DNA of 45,691 nucleotides from Methylobacterium brachiatum. Lineage in GTDB: Bacteria > Pseudomonadota > Alphaproteobacteria > Rhizobiales > Beijerinckiaceae. The notes under the pieces are model-generated. The model was not told the origin of the DNA. It saw nothing but the letters and a program-made list of their open reading frames with translations, and ran no database searches. Positions 7,103 through 15,939 of the stretch are shown in pieces. Within the stretch, counting starts at the first letter, position 1, and each line of letters opens with the position of its first letter. The stretch spans positions 1 to 45,691 of the forward strand of contig NZ_JAJALK010000029.1 in the NCBI RefSeq assembly GCF_020523825.1. Direction: 5' to 3'. The position numbers and the translations under genes are program-made.

Positions 7103-10048
7103 TCATCGTTCGATGCCGGCGCCGCGATCGCGCTGGTGGCCCGATATGGAGCGGCCCAAATGATGGGCGAGCTGCGCGACCAGAGCACGCGCCGCCGGAG
7201 CCGGGGCGCGTGTCAAGCGCTGTCCGTAAGCGTCGACCAAGCGCCACGCCGGCACGACCAGACGGTCCACCCCGAGCCAGGCTACCGCCTCGCGCAGGAC
7301 CTGCGCCGCGCGCACCGCCCGGCGTACGTCGAGGCCCGGGGCGATGGGCTTGGTCAGTCCGAGCAGCCCGTCGCGCACGAACGCCACCCGGTCGGCGGCG
7401 TAATCGATCACATTGGCCTTCTCGCGGTAGGCCCGCGCTTCCTTGAACAGCCGTTCCAGCACCATCGTGTCGGTCGCCGGCACGCGCGCATCCGCCTGCC
7501 GCTGCCGGCACAGGGCGTCGAGCCGGTCGCGCTCGACCACCACACGAGCCTCGTGCCGGTGCCGGGTCAGGCCGACATACACCTCGCGCGCGTCCGGGCC
7601 GGCCCCGAGATACACCACCGCCGCGGAACAGGTTCGGCCCTGCGCCGCGTAAGTCGTTCCAGCGTAGGCGTGCACGATCTTCGGTTGTGGTGGCCGACGG
7701 CCGAAGCGTGGCTCACGGGTCAGCTGCTCCCAGGCCGTGTCGAGCGCGCGCCCGTCCTCCAGCCGCAGGCGCAGGCGCGGTCCCGCGTCCGGATCGGTGG
7801 TGATCGCCTCGACCCGGGCACGGTTGCCGTTGCGCAGGCCCAAGTGCGGCAGGCTCTCGCCGAACCGGAGGACGTCGCCGACGCCTAAACTCAGCGGTAC
7901 GACCTCATCGGCGCGGTTGCGCGACGGCAGCGCGATCACGTCGGGTCCGAGCTGTCCCTCCGCCCGCAGCACCGCCCGTGCCCGCGCGTTCAGCGCCGCC
8001 GCATCGGCGTTGCGCCGGGTCACGATCAGCGCGTCCCCGTCATGGGCGGCGCGCTGATCGGACCACAGCGCGATCACCCGGGCCTGAGCCGCCTCGGCCC
8101 CGGAGATCAACTCGACCCGGTCGTTGGCGGCGTAGGCGCGCAGACCCGCCTCTGCATCGCCGCGCGCCATCACCACCGAGGCGGCGCGCTGCCACTCGAC
8201 CGTCTGCCGGCGGACGTGTTCGAGCACGGCCGAGCGCCCGACCACCTCGGCGACCGCCCGCAGCGCGCTCGCGCCGCCGACCGAGGCGAGCTGACGCCGG
8301 TCGCCGATCAGCACCACCTTGGCGCCAGCCGCCTGCGCCGCACTCAGCACTGCCTCCAGGTCCCGGGTCGACACCATCCCGGCCTCGTCGACCAGCACTA
8401 GGGTGTCGGCGTCGAGCGCGGGCGAGGGATCGGGGTGGGGCGCGGGGTCCAGAACCGTCGCCCGAGCCTGGTCGTGGCGCCAGCGCGCGATCGCCTGCGC
8501 CGGGATCCCGGTGGAGCGCGCGAGCTCGTCGGCGGCGACCCAGGATGGTGCCAAGCCAACGACGCGCAATCCATAGTTGTGGGCCGCGTCGACCAGGGTC
8601 GCGGCCGTGGTGGTTTTGCCTGTGCCCGCACCGGCCTGGAGCAGAGACACTCCATCCAGACCGGCGGCATGACGCACGGCCTCGCCCTGTTCGGGGCTGA
8701 GATGGCCCGCCTGCGCCAGGGCCGCCTCGACTGCCTCGGGCTTCATCCAACTCCGCTCCAGGGGGCGGTCGGCGGCGCGCAGCATCGCCGCCTCGCAGGC
8801 GGCGATGCCCGGGCTCGTCCAGCACGCGTTGGCGCCCGGCACCATCTCGGCGGCGGCCAGCGGCAGCAGCGTGCCGTCCCGCTCCAGGCTGGCGAGCTCC
8901 GCCTCCACGGCATCGACCCCGAGTCCCTGCACGCCGGCGAACTCCAGAGCGCGCTGGAGCAGGTCCTTGCGCGTCACGACACTCTCGTGCCGAAACAACG
9001 CCGAGGCGGCGCGCGCGACCGGGCCGTCGCCGGGGATCTCGGGCGGGTCGAACGGGGCGTCGCGTTCCGCCTCACGCGCGGCGGCTCTCGCGAGAGCGGG
9101 GTCGCGCTCGGGATGGCGCGCGGCGTCCCAAGGATCGAGCGCGCAGACGGCGAGCTCCTCGCGCCACCGTGCCTCCAGCTCGGGACCGGTCGGCAGCTCG
9201 TGCTTGCCGCGGCGCGTGGCGAGCGCGGCGATCTCGCGCTGGGCGCTGGTGGCGCCGGCCCCGGCGTAGTCGAGGATCTGCCCGGAGCGTTTGGAGAAGG
9301 CCGCCAGCACCGCCTCGGGCGGGCCGGCGACCTCCCACTGCCCGCGCCCGGCCTCTCGGTAGCGTAGGCCGAAGCGGCGATGCAGGTCCTCGGCCAGGGC
9401 AGCGCGATACGCGGCACCCACACAGATCTGGTACGAATAGAGTTGTTCGACCTCGATGGTCAGGTGTGTCTGGGTCTTGTAGCGACCGGATCGAGAATTC
9501 GGCGGCGCACCGGCTGCGTTGATGAAGACACAGTGCGTATGGATATTTGGATCCACTTCTCGGGTCGTGTAATGATCGAAGCGGCCGACGATGATGTCGC
9601 TCGGCCGGTGTCGTTCGACGCCCCCGGCACCGGTTCGGACGGTGACCAGCCCCTCCGCCGCCACGAAGGCGAGCGCTCGCTCGACCGCGGCGCGGTGGGC
9701 GGCCTCGATCGCGGCGCGCTGCTCGGGCGTGCCGGCCATCCAGAGGACGGAGACGGATTTCCCGGGGGTCAGGGTGCAGTCCTGGCCGGCCCAGTGGCCG
9801 GGACCAGCGCCGCGCACCAGCGGCTTGCCGGTACCAGGGTGGAACCCAGCGCACAGGTCGCGGAAGGAGCTCGCGTCGATCGCCGCGCCGTGGCGCACGA
9901 CGCTCTCGCCGCTGCTCCACCACACCCCGCCGCCGTCCGCCAGGTAGTACTCGTCGCGCCGGTCCGGCCTGGCTTCGCGCTGGCTGTCGTTGGTGTAGTA
10001 CAGCCCAGCCTCGGCCCCGGCGCCGAGGCGGTGCAGCGAGGCGGTCAT
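7103..10048 (-). CDS. traA: MobF-family conjugative relaxase-helicase (TraA/TrwC-like)
   Basis: This is a 981-residue two-domain enzyme. The relaxase domain (about 1-300) has paired tyrosines Y17-Y18 at the position of the catalytic tyrosine in TrwC, and the metal-binding triad H159, H170, H172 in DPNIHTHCVF. The helicase domain (about 440-900) has Walker A QAGAGTGKTTT (471-481), LVLVDEAGMV as motif II and GDRRQLASVGG as motif III of RecD-like helicases. It nicks oriT, stays attached to the strand and unwinds the plasmid for transfer. Its start overlaps the stop of the upstream accessory gene (TGATG). Confidence 0.95.
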   Translation of the reverse strand: MTASLHRLGAGAEAGLYYTNDSQREARPDRRDEYYLADGGGVWWSSGESVVRHGAAIDASSFRDLCAGFHPGTGKPLVRGAGPGHWAGQDCTLTPGKSVSVLWMAGTPEQRAAIEAAHRAAVERALAFVAAEGLVTVRTGAGGVERHRPSDIIVGRFDHYTTREVDPNIHTHCVFINAAGAPPNSRSGRYKTQTHLTIEVEQLYSYQICVGAAYRAALAEDLHRRFGLRYREAGRGQWEVAGPPEAVLAAFSKRSGQILDYAGAGATSAQREIAALATRRGKHELPTGPELEARWREELAVCALDPWDAARHPERDPALARAAAREAERDAPFDPPEIPGDGPVARAASALFRHESVVTRKDLLQRALEFAGVQGLGVDAVEAELASLERDGTLLPLAAAEMVPGANACWTSPGIAACEAAMLRAADRPLERSWMKPEAVEAALAQAGHLSPEQGEAVRHAAGLDGVSLLQAGAGTGKTTTAATLVDAAHNYGLRVVGLAPSWVAADELARSTGIPAQAIARWRHDQARATVLDPAPHPDPSPALDADTLVLVDEAGMVSTRDLEAVLSAAQAAGAKVVLIGDRRQLASVGGASALRAVAEVVGRSAVLEHVRRQTVEWQRAASVVMARGDAEAGLRAYAANDRVELISGAEAAQARVIALWSDQRAAHDGDALIVTRRNADAAALNARARAVLRAEGQLGPDVIALPSRNRADEVVPLSLGVGDVLRFGESLPHLGLRNGNRARVEAITTDPDAGPRLRLRLEDGRALDTAWEQLTREPRFGRRPPQPKIVHAYAGTTYAAQGRTCSAAVVYLGAGPDAREVYVGLTRHRHEARVVVERDRLDALCRQRQADARVPATDTMVLERLFKEARAYREKANVIDYAADRVAFVRDGLLGLTKPIAPGLDVRRAVRAAQVLREAVAWLGVDRLVVPAWRLVDAYGQRLTRAPAPAARALVAQLAHHLGRSISGHQRDRGAGIER

Positions 10049-10341
10049 CAGGCCGGATCCGAGCCACCGGTGCCCTTGCGGTAGCGGCAGATCCGGTACA
10101 GGTCGATGCCGGCCGACGGGGCCCCGAGCTCACCGACGGCCTGTGCCATGTCGAGGATCGCGGCGTCGACCTGCTCCATGCGCTCGATCAGGATCCGGTG
10201 GCGGATCGCCACCTCCAGGGCTTGAGCGACGCAGTCGGCCGCCAGGCTCTCGGCCGACCAGCCGCGTTCGGCCGCGGCAGCGCTGAGGCGGAGGGCGAGG
10301 GGAGCTGCCAGGGTAAGGGTGAGCTTGACCTCGTCGTCCAT
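10048..10341 (-). CDS. Relaxosome accessory protein, small
   Basis: This protein of 97 residues has an N-terminal strand KLTLTLAAPLALRL followed by helices (AAAERGWSAESLAADCVAQALEVA), consistent with a ribbon-helix-helix fold, then a helical tail. Translational overlap with the relaxase gene and a position next to the candidate oriT support a DNA-binding accessory of the relaxosome (TraD-like or TrwA-like in role). The family assignment rests on fold impression and context only. Confidence 0.65.
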   Translation of the reverse strand: MDDEVKLTLTLAAPLALRLSAAAAERGWSAESLAADCVAQALEVAIRHRILIERMEQVDAAILDMAQAVGELGAPSAGIDLYRICRYRKGTGGSDPA

Positions 10342-10547
10342 CGGCGTACCTGCTGCGTGCGGATCGGGCTAAGACGCCTGACACGTTCCGGGCCGATCGA
10401 CGAGGCGAGCAAACCTCCGTAGTTAACGCCGCGTCACTTCAGTGCGTGTGGTGTGATGCCTTCATATTGTTGAGCCGTTAGTGAGCTTGCGCTGTGGCGC
10501 TTGAGCCGGTGCTGAGCCGTTAACCGGGCTGCTCCAGGATCGAGCCC
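10342..10547. other. Candidate origin of transfer (oriT) region
   Basis: This 206-bp divergent intergenic stretch lies between the relaxase operon and the TraK/L/M-like operon. It contains TGAGCCGTTA twice (10471-10480 and 10513-10522) and the variant TGAGCCGGTG (10502-10511), plus the mirrored words GAGCTTGCGC and GCGCTTGAGC. Position and repeats suit an oriT with binding sites for accessory proteins; the nic site cannot be named by eye. Confidence 0.6.
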
Positions 10548-11057
10548 ATGAGCTTCGATCTCACAGCCCTGCGCCGTGCCGTCAAGCGCCACAGGGCCGC
10601 CCACGAGGCTCGGCCCGACCGGCGCAAGACCACGGGCGCCACCGCGCTGATCCGTGCAGCCTTGCCCGAGATCCGTCGCCTGCGCGACCTCGAGGGGCAG
10701 CCCTGGGCCGTCATCGCCGCGGCTTTGGGCGAGCAGGGCGTGCACGAGGGGCGGGAGGGCCGAGCCATCTCCGCCGACCGCCTGATCGCGCTGGTGCGCC
10801 ACATCGAGGCGCAGATCGCACGGGATAGCGCCAAGCGGGCTGAGAACACCGACCGCCGCGACCTCACCCCCGTCTCGCCGGGGCTGCCGCAGCCCCCCGC
10901 ACGCCCATCGGGCCCGGATGGCTCTCCCACGCGACCCCGCCTCGCCCCGGAGCTTCAGCCCCATCCCTCCGCCGCGCCTGAGGACGAGCCGCTGAGCGAG
11001 GCCGAGATCCTCAGGCTTCAGGCCGAGAAGCACCGCCACCTGTTCAAGAAGGATTGA
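10548..11057 (+). CDS. TraK-like oriT-binding protein
   Basis: This basic protein of 169 residues has an N-terminal helical domain (LTALRRAVKRHRAA, then ALIRAALPEIRRLRD and PWAVIAAALGEQGV) that resembles a small helix-turn-helix, a linker rich in Pro and a charged C-terminal helix. The gene order, TraK-like, P-loop ATPase, one-TM protein, diverging from the relaxase at oriT, matches traK-traL-traM of RP4-type plasmids. The name rests on this synteny rather than on a recognised motif. Confidence 0.6.
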   Translation: MSFDLTALRRAVKRHRAAHEARPDRRKTTGATALIRAALPEIRRLRDLEGQPWAVIAAALGEQGVHEGREGRAISADRLIALVRHIEAQIARDSAKRAENTDRRDLTPVSPGLPQPPARPSGPDGSPTRPRLAPELQPHPSAAPEDEPLSEAEILRLQAEKHRHLFKKD

Positions 11058-11061
11058 GACC

Positions 11062-11805
11062 ATGGCCCGCATCCTCCTCGTCGGTCAGGAAACCGGCGGC
11101 ATCGGCAAGTCCACGGTCGTGCGCGGCCTGGCCGAGGCCGTGCCCGACGCGCAGATCCTGGAGATCGAGTCCGTCCACCGCCTGACCGAGTTCAAGACCG
11201 GCAAGGCCAACGAGCCGGGCCGCGTGCGCCACTTCGAGATGCGCGCCACGCGCGAGGCGATCGAGGCCAGCGGCGGCAAGGCCGCGCGGGCCGAGCTCGA
11301 CGACGTGATCAACGCGCTCCACACGGTGAAGGCCGCCAGCCTCGTCGATATCGGCGCCAACACCTCGGCGAGCCTGCTCGGGATCCTCAAGGAGGAGGCG
11401 CTTACCTTGCGCGAGGCTGGGATCGAACTCGGCCTCGTCGTAGTCGTGGCGGCCGAGGCGGGCGCGCTCGCCGAGGGAAGTAAGCTACTGCACGTGGCCA
11501 AAGACTGGGCAGGCGCCCGTTTCGTCGTGGCCAATGCCGTGCGGGGCGCGGTCGACCCGGTCCTGCTCAAGCGGGTGGCGGGCGACGCGGCGGTCACGCA
11601 TCTGCGCCACTTCGACCTGGAGGAGAAGACCCGCGAGGTGCTGGCCGCGGGCCAGCTCCGCGGGATCGCCAAGCTCGACCGGGCGAGCTTGACCAAGGAG
11701 ACCTCGCCGGCCGTGGCGGGACGGATCCTGCGCGATCTCACCGCCTTCCGGCTCGCCGTGATGGAAGCGGTCAAGCCGGCCGCGCTGTGGCTGGTCGAGG
11801 GCTGA
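11062..11805 (+). CDS. TraL-like P-loop ATPase
   Basis: This protein of 247 residues has a near N-terminal deviant P-loop GQETGGIGKSTVV (residues 8-20), as in ParA/MinD-like TraL proteins of conjugation systems, and SLVDIGANTS as a possible second nucleotide-site motif. It starts 4 bases after the TraK-like gene ends and is followed 4 bases later by the TraM-like gene, so the three form an operon. The exact role of TraL in transfer is not well defined. Confidence 0.7.
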   Translation: MARILLVGQETGGIGKSTVVRGLAEAVPDAQILEIESVHRLTEFKTGKANEPGRVRHFEMRATREAIEASGGKAARAELDDVINALHTVKAASLVDIGANTSASLLGILKEEALTLREAGIELGLVVVVAAEAGALAEGSKLLHVAKDWAGARFVVANAVRGAVDPVLLKRVAGDAAVTHLRHFDLEEKTREVLAAGQLRGIAKLDRASLTKETSPAVAGRILRDLTAFRLAVMEAVKPAALWLVEG

Positions 11806-11809
11806 GGTC

Positions 11810-12409
11810 GTGGCGCGCCCACCCCAACCCTCGACCACGTCGCTGCAGCAGCGGCTGGAGCTGCGCTACCGGGACGCGAGCAAGGTGGCGGAGGAGGCGA
11901 ACGCTCATATGGTCGGCATGAGCGAGCGCCACCTCACCGGGCTGCTGCGTGGCAAGCCTGCGGCGCGCTTTGCCGCGCTCGGCGACCCGACCTCTCCGCT
12001 GACGCCCGAGGATCGCGCCAAGCTCCTGCAGTCGCTCGAAGGTCAGGTGCCACCCGCGCGCCCGATCACCGCCGACACGGCGAGCCGGCTGGCGATCTGG
12101 CGCTCGCGGCTGCCCTACCGGGTCGTGCCCTGGACGGTCAGGGGCCTGAGCGCGGTCACCGTCATCGGTCTCACCGTGTTGGCCTGGCATCGCACGCCCG
12201 AGCGCTGGATCGAGATCACGGGGACGGCGGCGCTGCCCGTGCGTTGGCAGCTGCCGGGGGGGGTCTACGAGGATGACCGTCTGAACCCGGGCGAGCACTA
12301 CGTCCTGGTGCGCCAGGAGGGGACATCCGGGCTGCTGCGTCGGTGGTATCCCGGCCGCGGCTACGCCGAGGCCCGGGTTTCGCTGACACGCCCGCGGGAG
12401 AGCCGCTGA
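11810..12409 (+). CDS. TraM-like protein with one membrane segment
   Basis: The start is GTG at 11810. The 199-residue product has a soluble helical N-terminal half (LQQRLELRYRDASKVAEEAN), one transmembrane helix near residues 115-132 (VPWTVRGLSAVTVIGLTV) and a C-terminal domain of short strands. Size, topology and place as third gene after TraK/L-like genes fit TraM of RP4-type systems. Its end converges with the coupling-protein gene only 13 bases away. Confidence 0.55.
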   Translation: MARPPQPSTTSLQQRLELRYRDASKVAEEANAHMVGMSERHLTGLLRGKPAARFAALGDPTSPLTPEDRAKLLQSLEGQVPPARPITADTASRLAIWRSRLPYRVVPWTVRGLSAVTVIGLTVLAWHRTPERWIEITGTAALPVRWQLPGGVYEDDRLNPGEHYVLVRQEGTSGLLRRWYPGRGYAEARVSLTRPRESR

Positions 12410-12422
12410 GGCGTTGCGCCCG

Positions 12423-14090
12423 TCAGCGGCTGGCTCCGACAGGCGGCACCGTCCTGATCAACCGCGCAAAGCGCGGGTCGGTGTGCGCCACCGTCTTGCG
12501 CAACCGCATCGGGTGACGCGCATAGGCGGTGCTGTTGGGGAACACCAGGATCTGGTTGGCCGGCAGGCTGGCCAGCGCCTCCCGGGTCAGCAGCCGCACG
12601 CCCTGCGGGGTCGCGGCGATGCTGCGCTGGCCCTGGCCTTCGGCCGGCCGCGTCAGGGTCTCGACCCGTGCGGTATAGTCGCCCACCGCCCGCGACCAGC
12701 GCTCGCCCGCGTCCGGATCGACCGCCGGCACGTCGAACAGCACGACGAATTCCGCCGTGTTGAGGATGGTGTCGGCGCCGGCCTCGCCGTAGAGGCCGAC
12801 GATCTGCGAGCGGTCCTGCCACAGAGTCCACAGCGAGGCACCGTATCCCGGCAATTCTCCGGACGCGGTCAGGATCTCGTCAAATCGACCCAGCGCCGCC
12901 GCCTCGTCGACCATGACGAGCAGGCGTTGTGCGGGGCGATTGCGCCGAACACTGATGAACAGATCGGACAGGAACCAGCGCAGCAGCGGCGCGAGCAGGC
13001 GCTTGTACTCGGGCGGGACGGCGATGAACAGATCGACGTCGCCGTTTGACAGGTCGGCGAGCGCGAAGGTGCTGCCTCCGACGAGGTGGCGCAGGCGCTC
13101 GTCGGCAAGCCACTGAAAGGCTTGGCTCGCTGTGGCGATGATGGGATCGCGGGTCTTGGGATCGGCGTTCAGGATTTCCAGGGCGGCGAGCGCGGCGGGC
13201 GCGGGGCGGAGCGCCTCCAGCTGCTCGATCAACTTCGGCGCATCGGCGATGAGCGCGTGAACCTGCGCCACGGTGCGGTTGCCGCGGGTGAGGCTCACGA
13301 GTAGGGCGCCGGTGATGAGGTCGACGGCGCGGTTGCGGAAATAGGCGCTCGCCTCGCCGTCGCCGCTGGCCTCCGGTAACAGGGCCAGCGCGGTATGCTG
13401 GAGGTAGAGCACATCGCTGGCGTCACGCCCGTGAAGCGGGTTCCAACGATCGGCGCCCCCGACGAGCCCGAGTGGGTCGAGACAGATGACGCGGCGGCCG
13501 AGCGCCCGGCGGCGCTCGGCCGTGGCCTTGTAGATCTCGCCCTTGGGATCGACCACCACCGCGGGTCCCGACCAGGCCCAGGGCTCGGGGTAGGCGAGGT
13601 TCGGGATCAGCGCGCCCGAGGTCTTGCCCTTACGCGGGGGTGCGATCGTGGCGAGCGTGCCTTGTACGGCGACCCGCACGGCGCGGCCGGTCTCTGGATC
13701 GAGGCCGAGCTCAAGACCCTTGTTCATCGCCGCGCGCTCGGCTGGTGTGGCAAAGCGGGCGGAGCCGAACAGGTTCGAGGCGTCCCGCTGCACCAGCTTG
13801 GTTGCACCAGCGTAGCGCCAACCAAACAGGGCGCCGAGGGGCAGTAGCAGGCAGAGGAGCGCCCAGAACCCGCCCGCGAACGCTGGCGAGCGGTTGAGCA
13901 GCATGGTCCAGTAGGCCTGCGTGATCGTGCCGAGCTGCAGAAAGCGCAGGGCGTCGAACCAAGCACCGGGTGCGATCACCTCGGACGGCCACAGCGTCGG
14001 ATCGAGCCCATGCACGATCGATGCGGCAATAGGATATCCGAACAGTACTATCGCGAAACTATAGAGCAAGACTCGGATAAGTGTCGCCAT
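12423..14090 (-). CDS. traG: Type IV coupling protein (VirD4/TraG family)
   Basis: This protein of 555 residues has two N-terminal membrane helices (about 5-28 and 72-92), Walker A IAPPRKGKTSG (149-159), the VVVDPKGEIY segment typical of VirD4/TraG and Walker B LLVMVDEAAALG. It links the relaxosome to a mating channel and pumps DNA. It ends with an unremarkable C-terminus and is convergent with the TraM-like gene. No mating-pore (VirB/Trb) genes are in the window, so the element is either mobilisable or carries them elsewhere. Confidence 0.93.
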   Translation of the reverse strand: MATLIRVLLYSFAIVLFGYPIAASIVHGLDPTLWPSEVIAPGAWFDALRFLQLGTITQAYWTMLLNRSPAFAGGFWALLCLLLPLGALFGWRYAGATKLVQRDASNLFGSARFATPAERAAMNKGLELGLDPETGRAVRVAVQGTLATIAPPRKGKTSGALIPNLAYPEPWAWSGPAVVVDPKGEIYKATAERRRALGRRVICLDPLGLVGGADRWNPLHGRDASDVLYLQHTALALLPEASGDGEASAYFRNRAVDLITGALLVSLTRGNRTVAQVHALIADAPKLIEQLEALRPAPAALAALEILNADPKTRDPIIATASQAFQWLADERLRHLVGGSTFALADLSNGDVDLFIAVPPEYKRLLAPLLRWFLSDLFISVRRNRPAQRLLVMVDEAAALGRFDEILTASGELPGYGASLWTLWQDRSQIVGLYGEAGADTILNTAEFVVLFDVPAVDPDAGERWSRAVGDYTARVETLTRPAEGQGQRSIAATPQGVRLLTREALASLPANQILVFPNSTAYARHPMRLRKTVAHTDPRFARLIRTVPPVGASR

Positions 14091-14349
14091 AAAGCACCGA
14101 TTGAACGCAGGTCAGACTGGCGGCTGACCGTGACGCGAACTCATGAAGTGAATTTCGTTGCGGGACTATGAAAACCGGCCTCGCCACGGGCAGACGAGTC
14201 CAGAAATTAGCACAGCGTTACGAAATCATTGATAAGGGCAAGTTCAGTTTATCGGACGCCGCACAAGATCGTTAGGTTGGCCTCAGGTATTGCCCTGGAT
14301 GCCACTTCCAGTGTGCAGCCCTCAATCCAAGAGAAATTTAGACAGGCCG

Positions 14350-14760
14350 ATGCCGATCTTTCACGATACCTCATTCGAATGCGCCATCGCTATCGTACAA
14401 GATGCGTTTCGCGTGTCGCCATACATGATCCTGGAGGATCAGTGCGCCAATTTCCACGAAGGTCATCTGAACTCGCAGACGCCCAATACGGGATGCCGAA
14501 TGGAGTTCGCCTGGGGCGGCCCGGTGGAGGAGTTCAGCGGCCGTTCTGTCGCTGACATGCTGCCGAATGTTTTCTACCGGCAGAACTGGGGCGGCGGCGG
14601 GTTCTGGCGCCTCGCATTACGTCCAGGAACGAACGACGGCTTGACCTTTGTGCGCGCCTTCTCTGTAGAGGACCCGGCCATGCAGGGCGTCAACGATGAA
14701 GCGGAGCGCGCATTCGGCAGGGCTGCGGGCAGAACGATCCCCGTGCGGTTTTGGCGATGA
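14350..14760 (+). CDS. Unrecognised protein
   Basis: From the ATG at 14350 the frame gives 136 residues beginning MPIFHDTSFECAIAIVQDAF. It has a Trp/Gly-rich middle (YRQNWGGGGFWRLALRP) and ends FGRAAGRTIPVRFW. No signal peptide, membrane helix or known motif is evident. Codon use looks coding and the frame is clean. An in-frame start at 14290 exists. Function unknown. Confidence 0.45.
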   Translation: MPIFHDTSFECAIAIVQDAFRVSPYMILEDQCANFHEGHLNSQTPNTGCRMEFAWGGPVEEFSGRSVADMLPNVFYRQNWGGGGFWRLALRPGTNDGLTFVRAFSVEDPAMQGVNDEAERAFGRAAGRTIPVRFWR

Positions 14761-14874
14761 TCAGACCGAGCGGCGCGCTGACAGGCAATGCCTGTTCAGG
14801 ACTGTTCTAGTCCAGCAAGAGCATGCATGGATCGTTTTGCGTCAGTGGCTCACCGGGGCTACCGACAAGAGGTC

Positions 14875-15141
14875 TCAGTGGGCCAAGCCGGTGAGGTACT
14901 GAGCTGCGCGGCTAGCAGCGCTCGCGGCAGTGAAGTTCGCTCGATTGTCGTTGCGCAGCAACTTGGTCCAGGACGCGCTGTAGTTGGCGTGGGTCGGATG
15001 CGGTTCCGACGCCAGCCTGAGCGTCGCCGTCAGGAAGGCGCTCCCGAGTTCGGCCACCTGCTCCTCGGCAGCGTAGGCTTGGCTCCGAAACCGACAGGAG
15101 AGATCCTGGTCCAGCCCGCTCACGTGTCCGCTCCAGTGCAT
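14875..15141 (-). pseudogene. C-terminal remnant of ArdC-like antirestriction protein
   Basis: The 88 residues match the C-terminal part of ArdC/DUF1738 zincin-like proteins: HWSGHVSGLDQDLS, then AYAAEEQVAELGSAFL and a terminal ASWTKLLRNDNRANFTAASAA segment. The N-terminal ssDNA-binding domain and most of the protease domain are missing; the homology starts at the second zinc-site His region. The remnant suggests that a plasmid antirestriction gene was cut when the neighbouring toxin-antitoxin cassette arrived. Confidence 0.75.
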
Positions 15142-15234
15142 CGAAGCACGCTGTAGGAAGTAGAGAACTGCTAGCTTACGCGATGGAAGCGCCCTATATG
15201 ACCATCAGGTTGGTCACGAGCAGGATGAGTTTCG

Positions 15235-15477
15235 ATGAGCACCATCAACCTCGCTGAGGCCAAGGCGCATCTGAGCGCACTCGTTGATCGCGTCGAGGAT
15301 GGTGACACGATCACGATCACGCGCCGGGGCAAGGCAGTTGCGCGTCTGGCCCCCGCAGTCACGACATTCCGCCCGGTTGATGCCGAGGCTTTACGTGCCA
15401 TCACCGCCACTATGCCTGTGCAACCGCACGGCGCGAGCCGCTTCGTTCGCGAGATGCGCGACGATGAACGCTACTGA
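15235..15477 (+). CDS. Phd/YefM-family antitoxin
   Basis: The 80-residue protein opens MSTINLAEAKAHLSALVDRV and continues DTITITRRGKAVARLAP, the classic Phd/YefM DNA-binding half. The C-terminal part (RFVREMRDDERY) would bind the toxin. Its stop codon overlaps the start of the PIN toxin gene (TGATG). It neutralises the toxin and probably represses the pair. Confidence 0.93.
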   Translation: MSTINLAEAKAHLSALVDRVEDGDTITITRRGKAVARLAPAVTTFRPVDAEALRAITATMPVQPHGASRFVREMRDDERY

Positions 15478-15899
15478 TGTTCTACATCGATACCTCGGTT
15501 TTGGTCTGCGCACTTACAAACGAGCCTGACACGGAGCGAATGCAGGCCTGGCTCGGTGTGCAAGCCGCGGGCGATCTAGCTCTGAGCGCCTGGGTCGTCA
15601 CGGAGTTCTCGGCTGCCCTTTCGATCAAGGTTCGGCGCAAGGACCTGATGCCGGAGCATCGCGCGGCTGCCCTGACGGCCTTCACGCGGCTCACGGCCGA
15701 GTCCTTCGCCTCGCTCGCACTCTCCGATCGTCAGTTTCGGGTGGCTGCGCGCTTTGCCGACCAGTCACATCTTGGCTTACGAGCTGGTGATGCCCTGCAT
15801 CTGGCCTTGGCGGCCGATCATGGTGTGGCGCTCATGACCCTCGATCACCGGCTAGCAGAGGCCGGCGCTGCGCTCGGGATTGCAACACGCCTCCTATAG
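15477..15899 (+). CDS. vapC: VapC-family PIN-domain toxin
   Basis: This PIN ribonuclease of 140 residues has an N-terminal acid in MFYIDTS (D5), a second in WVVTEFSAAL (E43) and a third cluster in RAGDALHLALAADHG, completing the metal-binding site. VapC toxins cut tRNA or rRNA. It is coupled to the Phd-like antitoxin. The full family length suggests a working toxin. Confidence 0.93.
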   Translation: MFYIDTSVLVCALTNEPDTERMQAWLGVQAAGDLALSAWVVTEFSAALSIKVRRKDLMPEHRAAALTAFTRLTAESFASLALSDRQFRVAARFADQSHLGLRAGDALHLALAADHGVALMTLDHRLAEAGAALGIATRLL

Positions 15900-15939
15900 G
15901 CACACGGACGGATCTCTCACGTCGGCGTAGGCAGGCAGT

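Noticed and set aside
8040..10133. Several long open frames (261 to 353 residues) opposite or beside the relaxase
   Set aside because: They are GC-driven shadows of the MobF gene, rich in Arg, Pro and Ala, without motifs.
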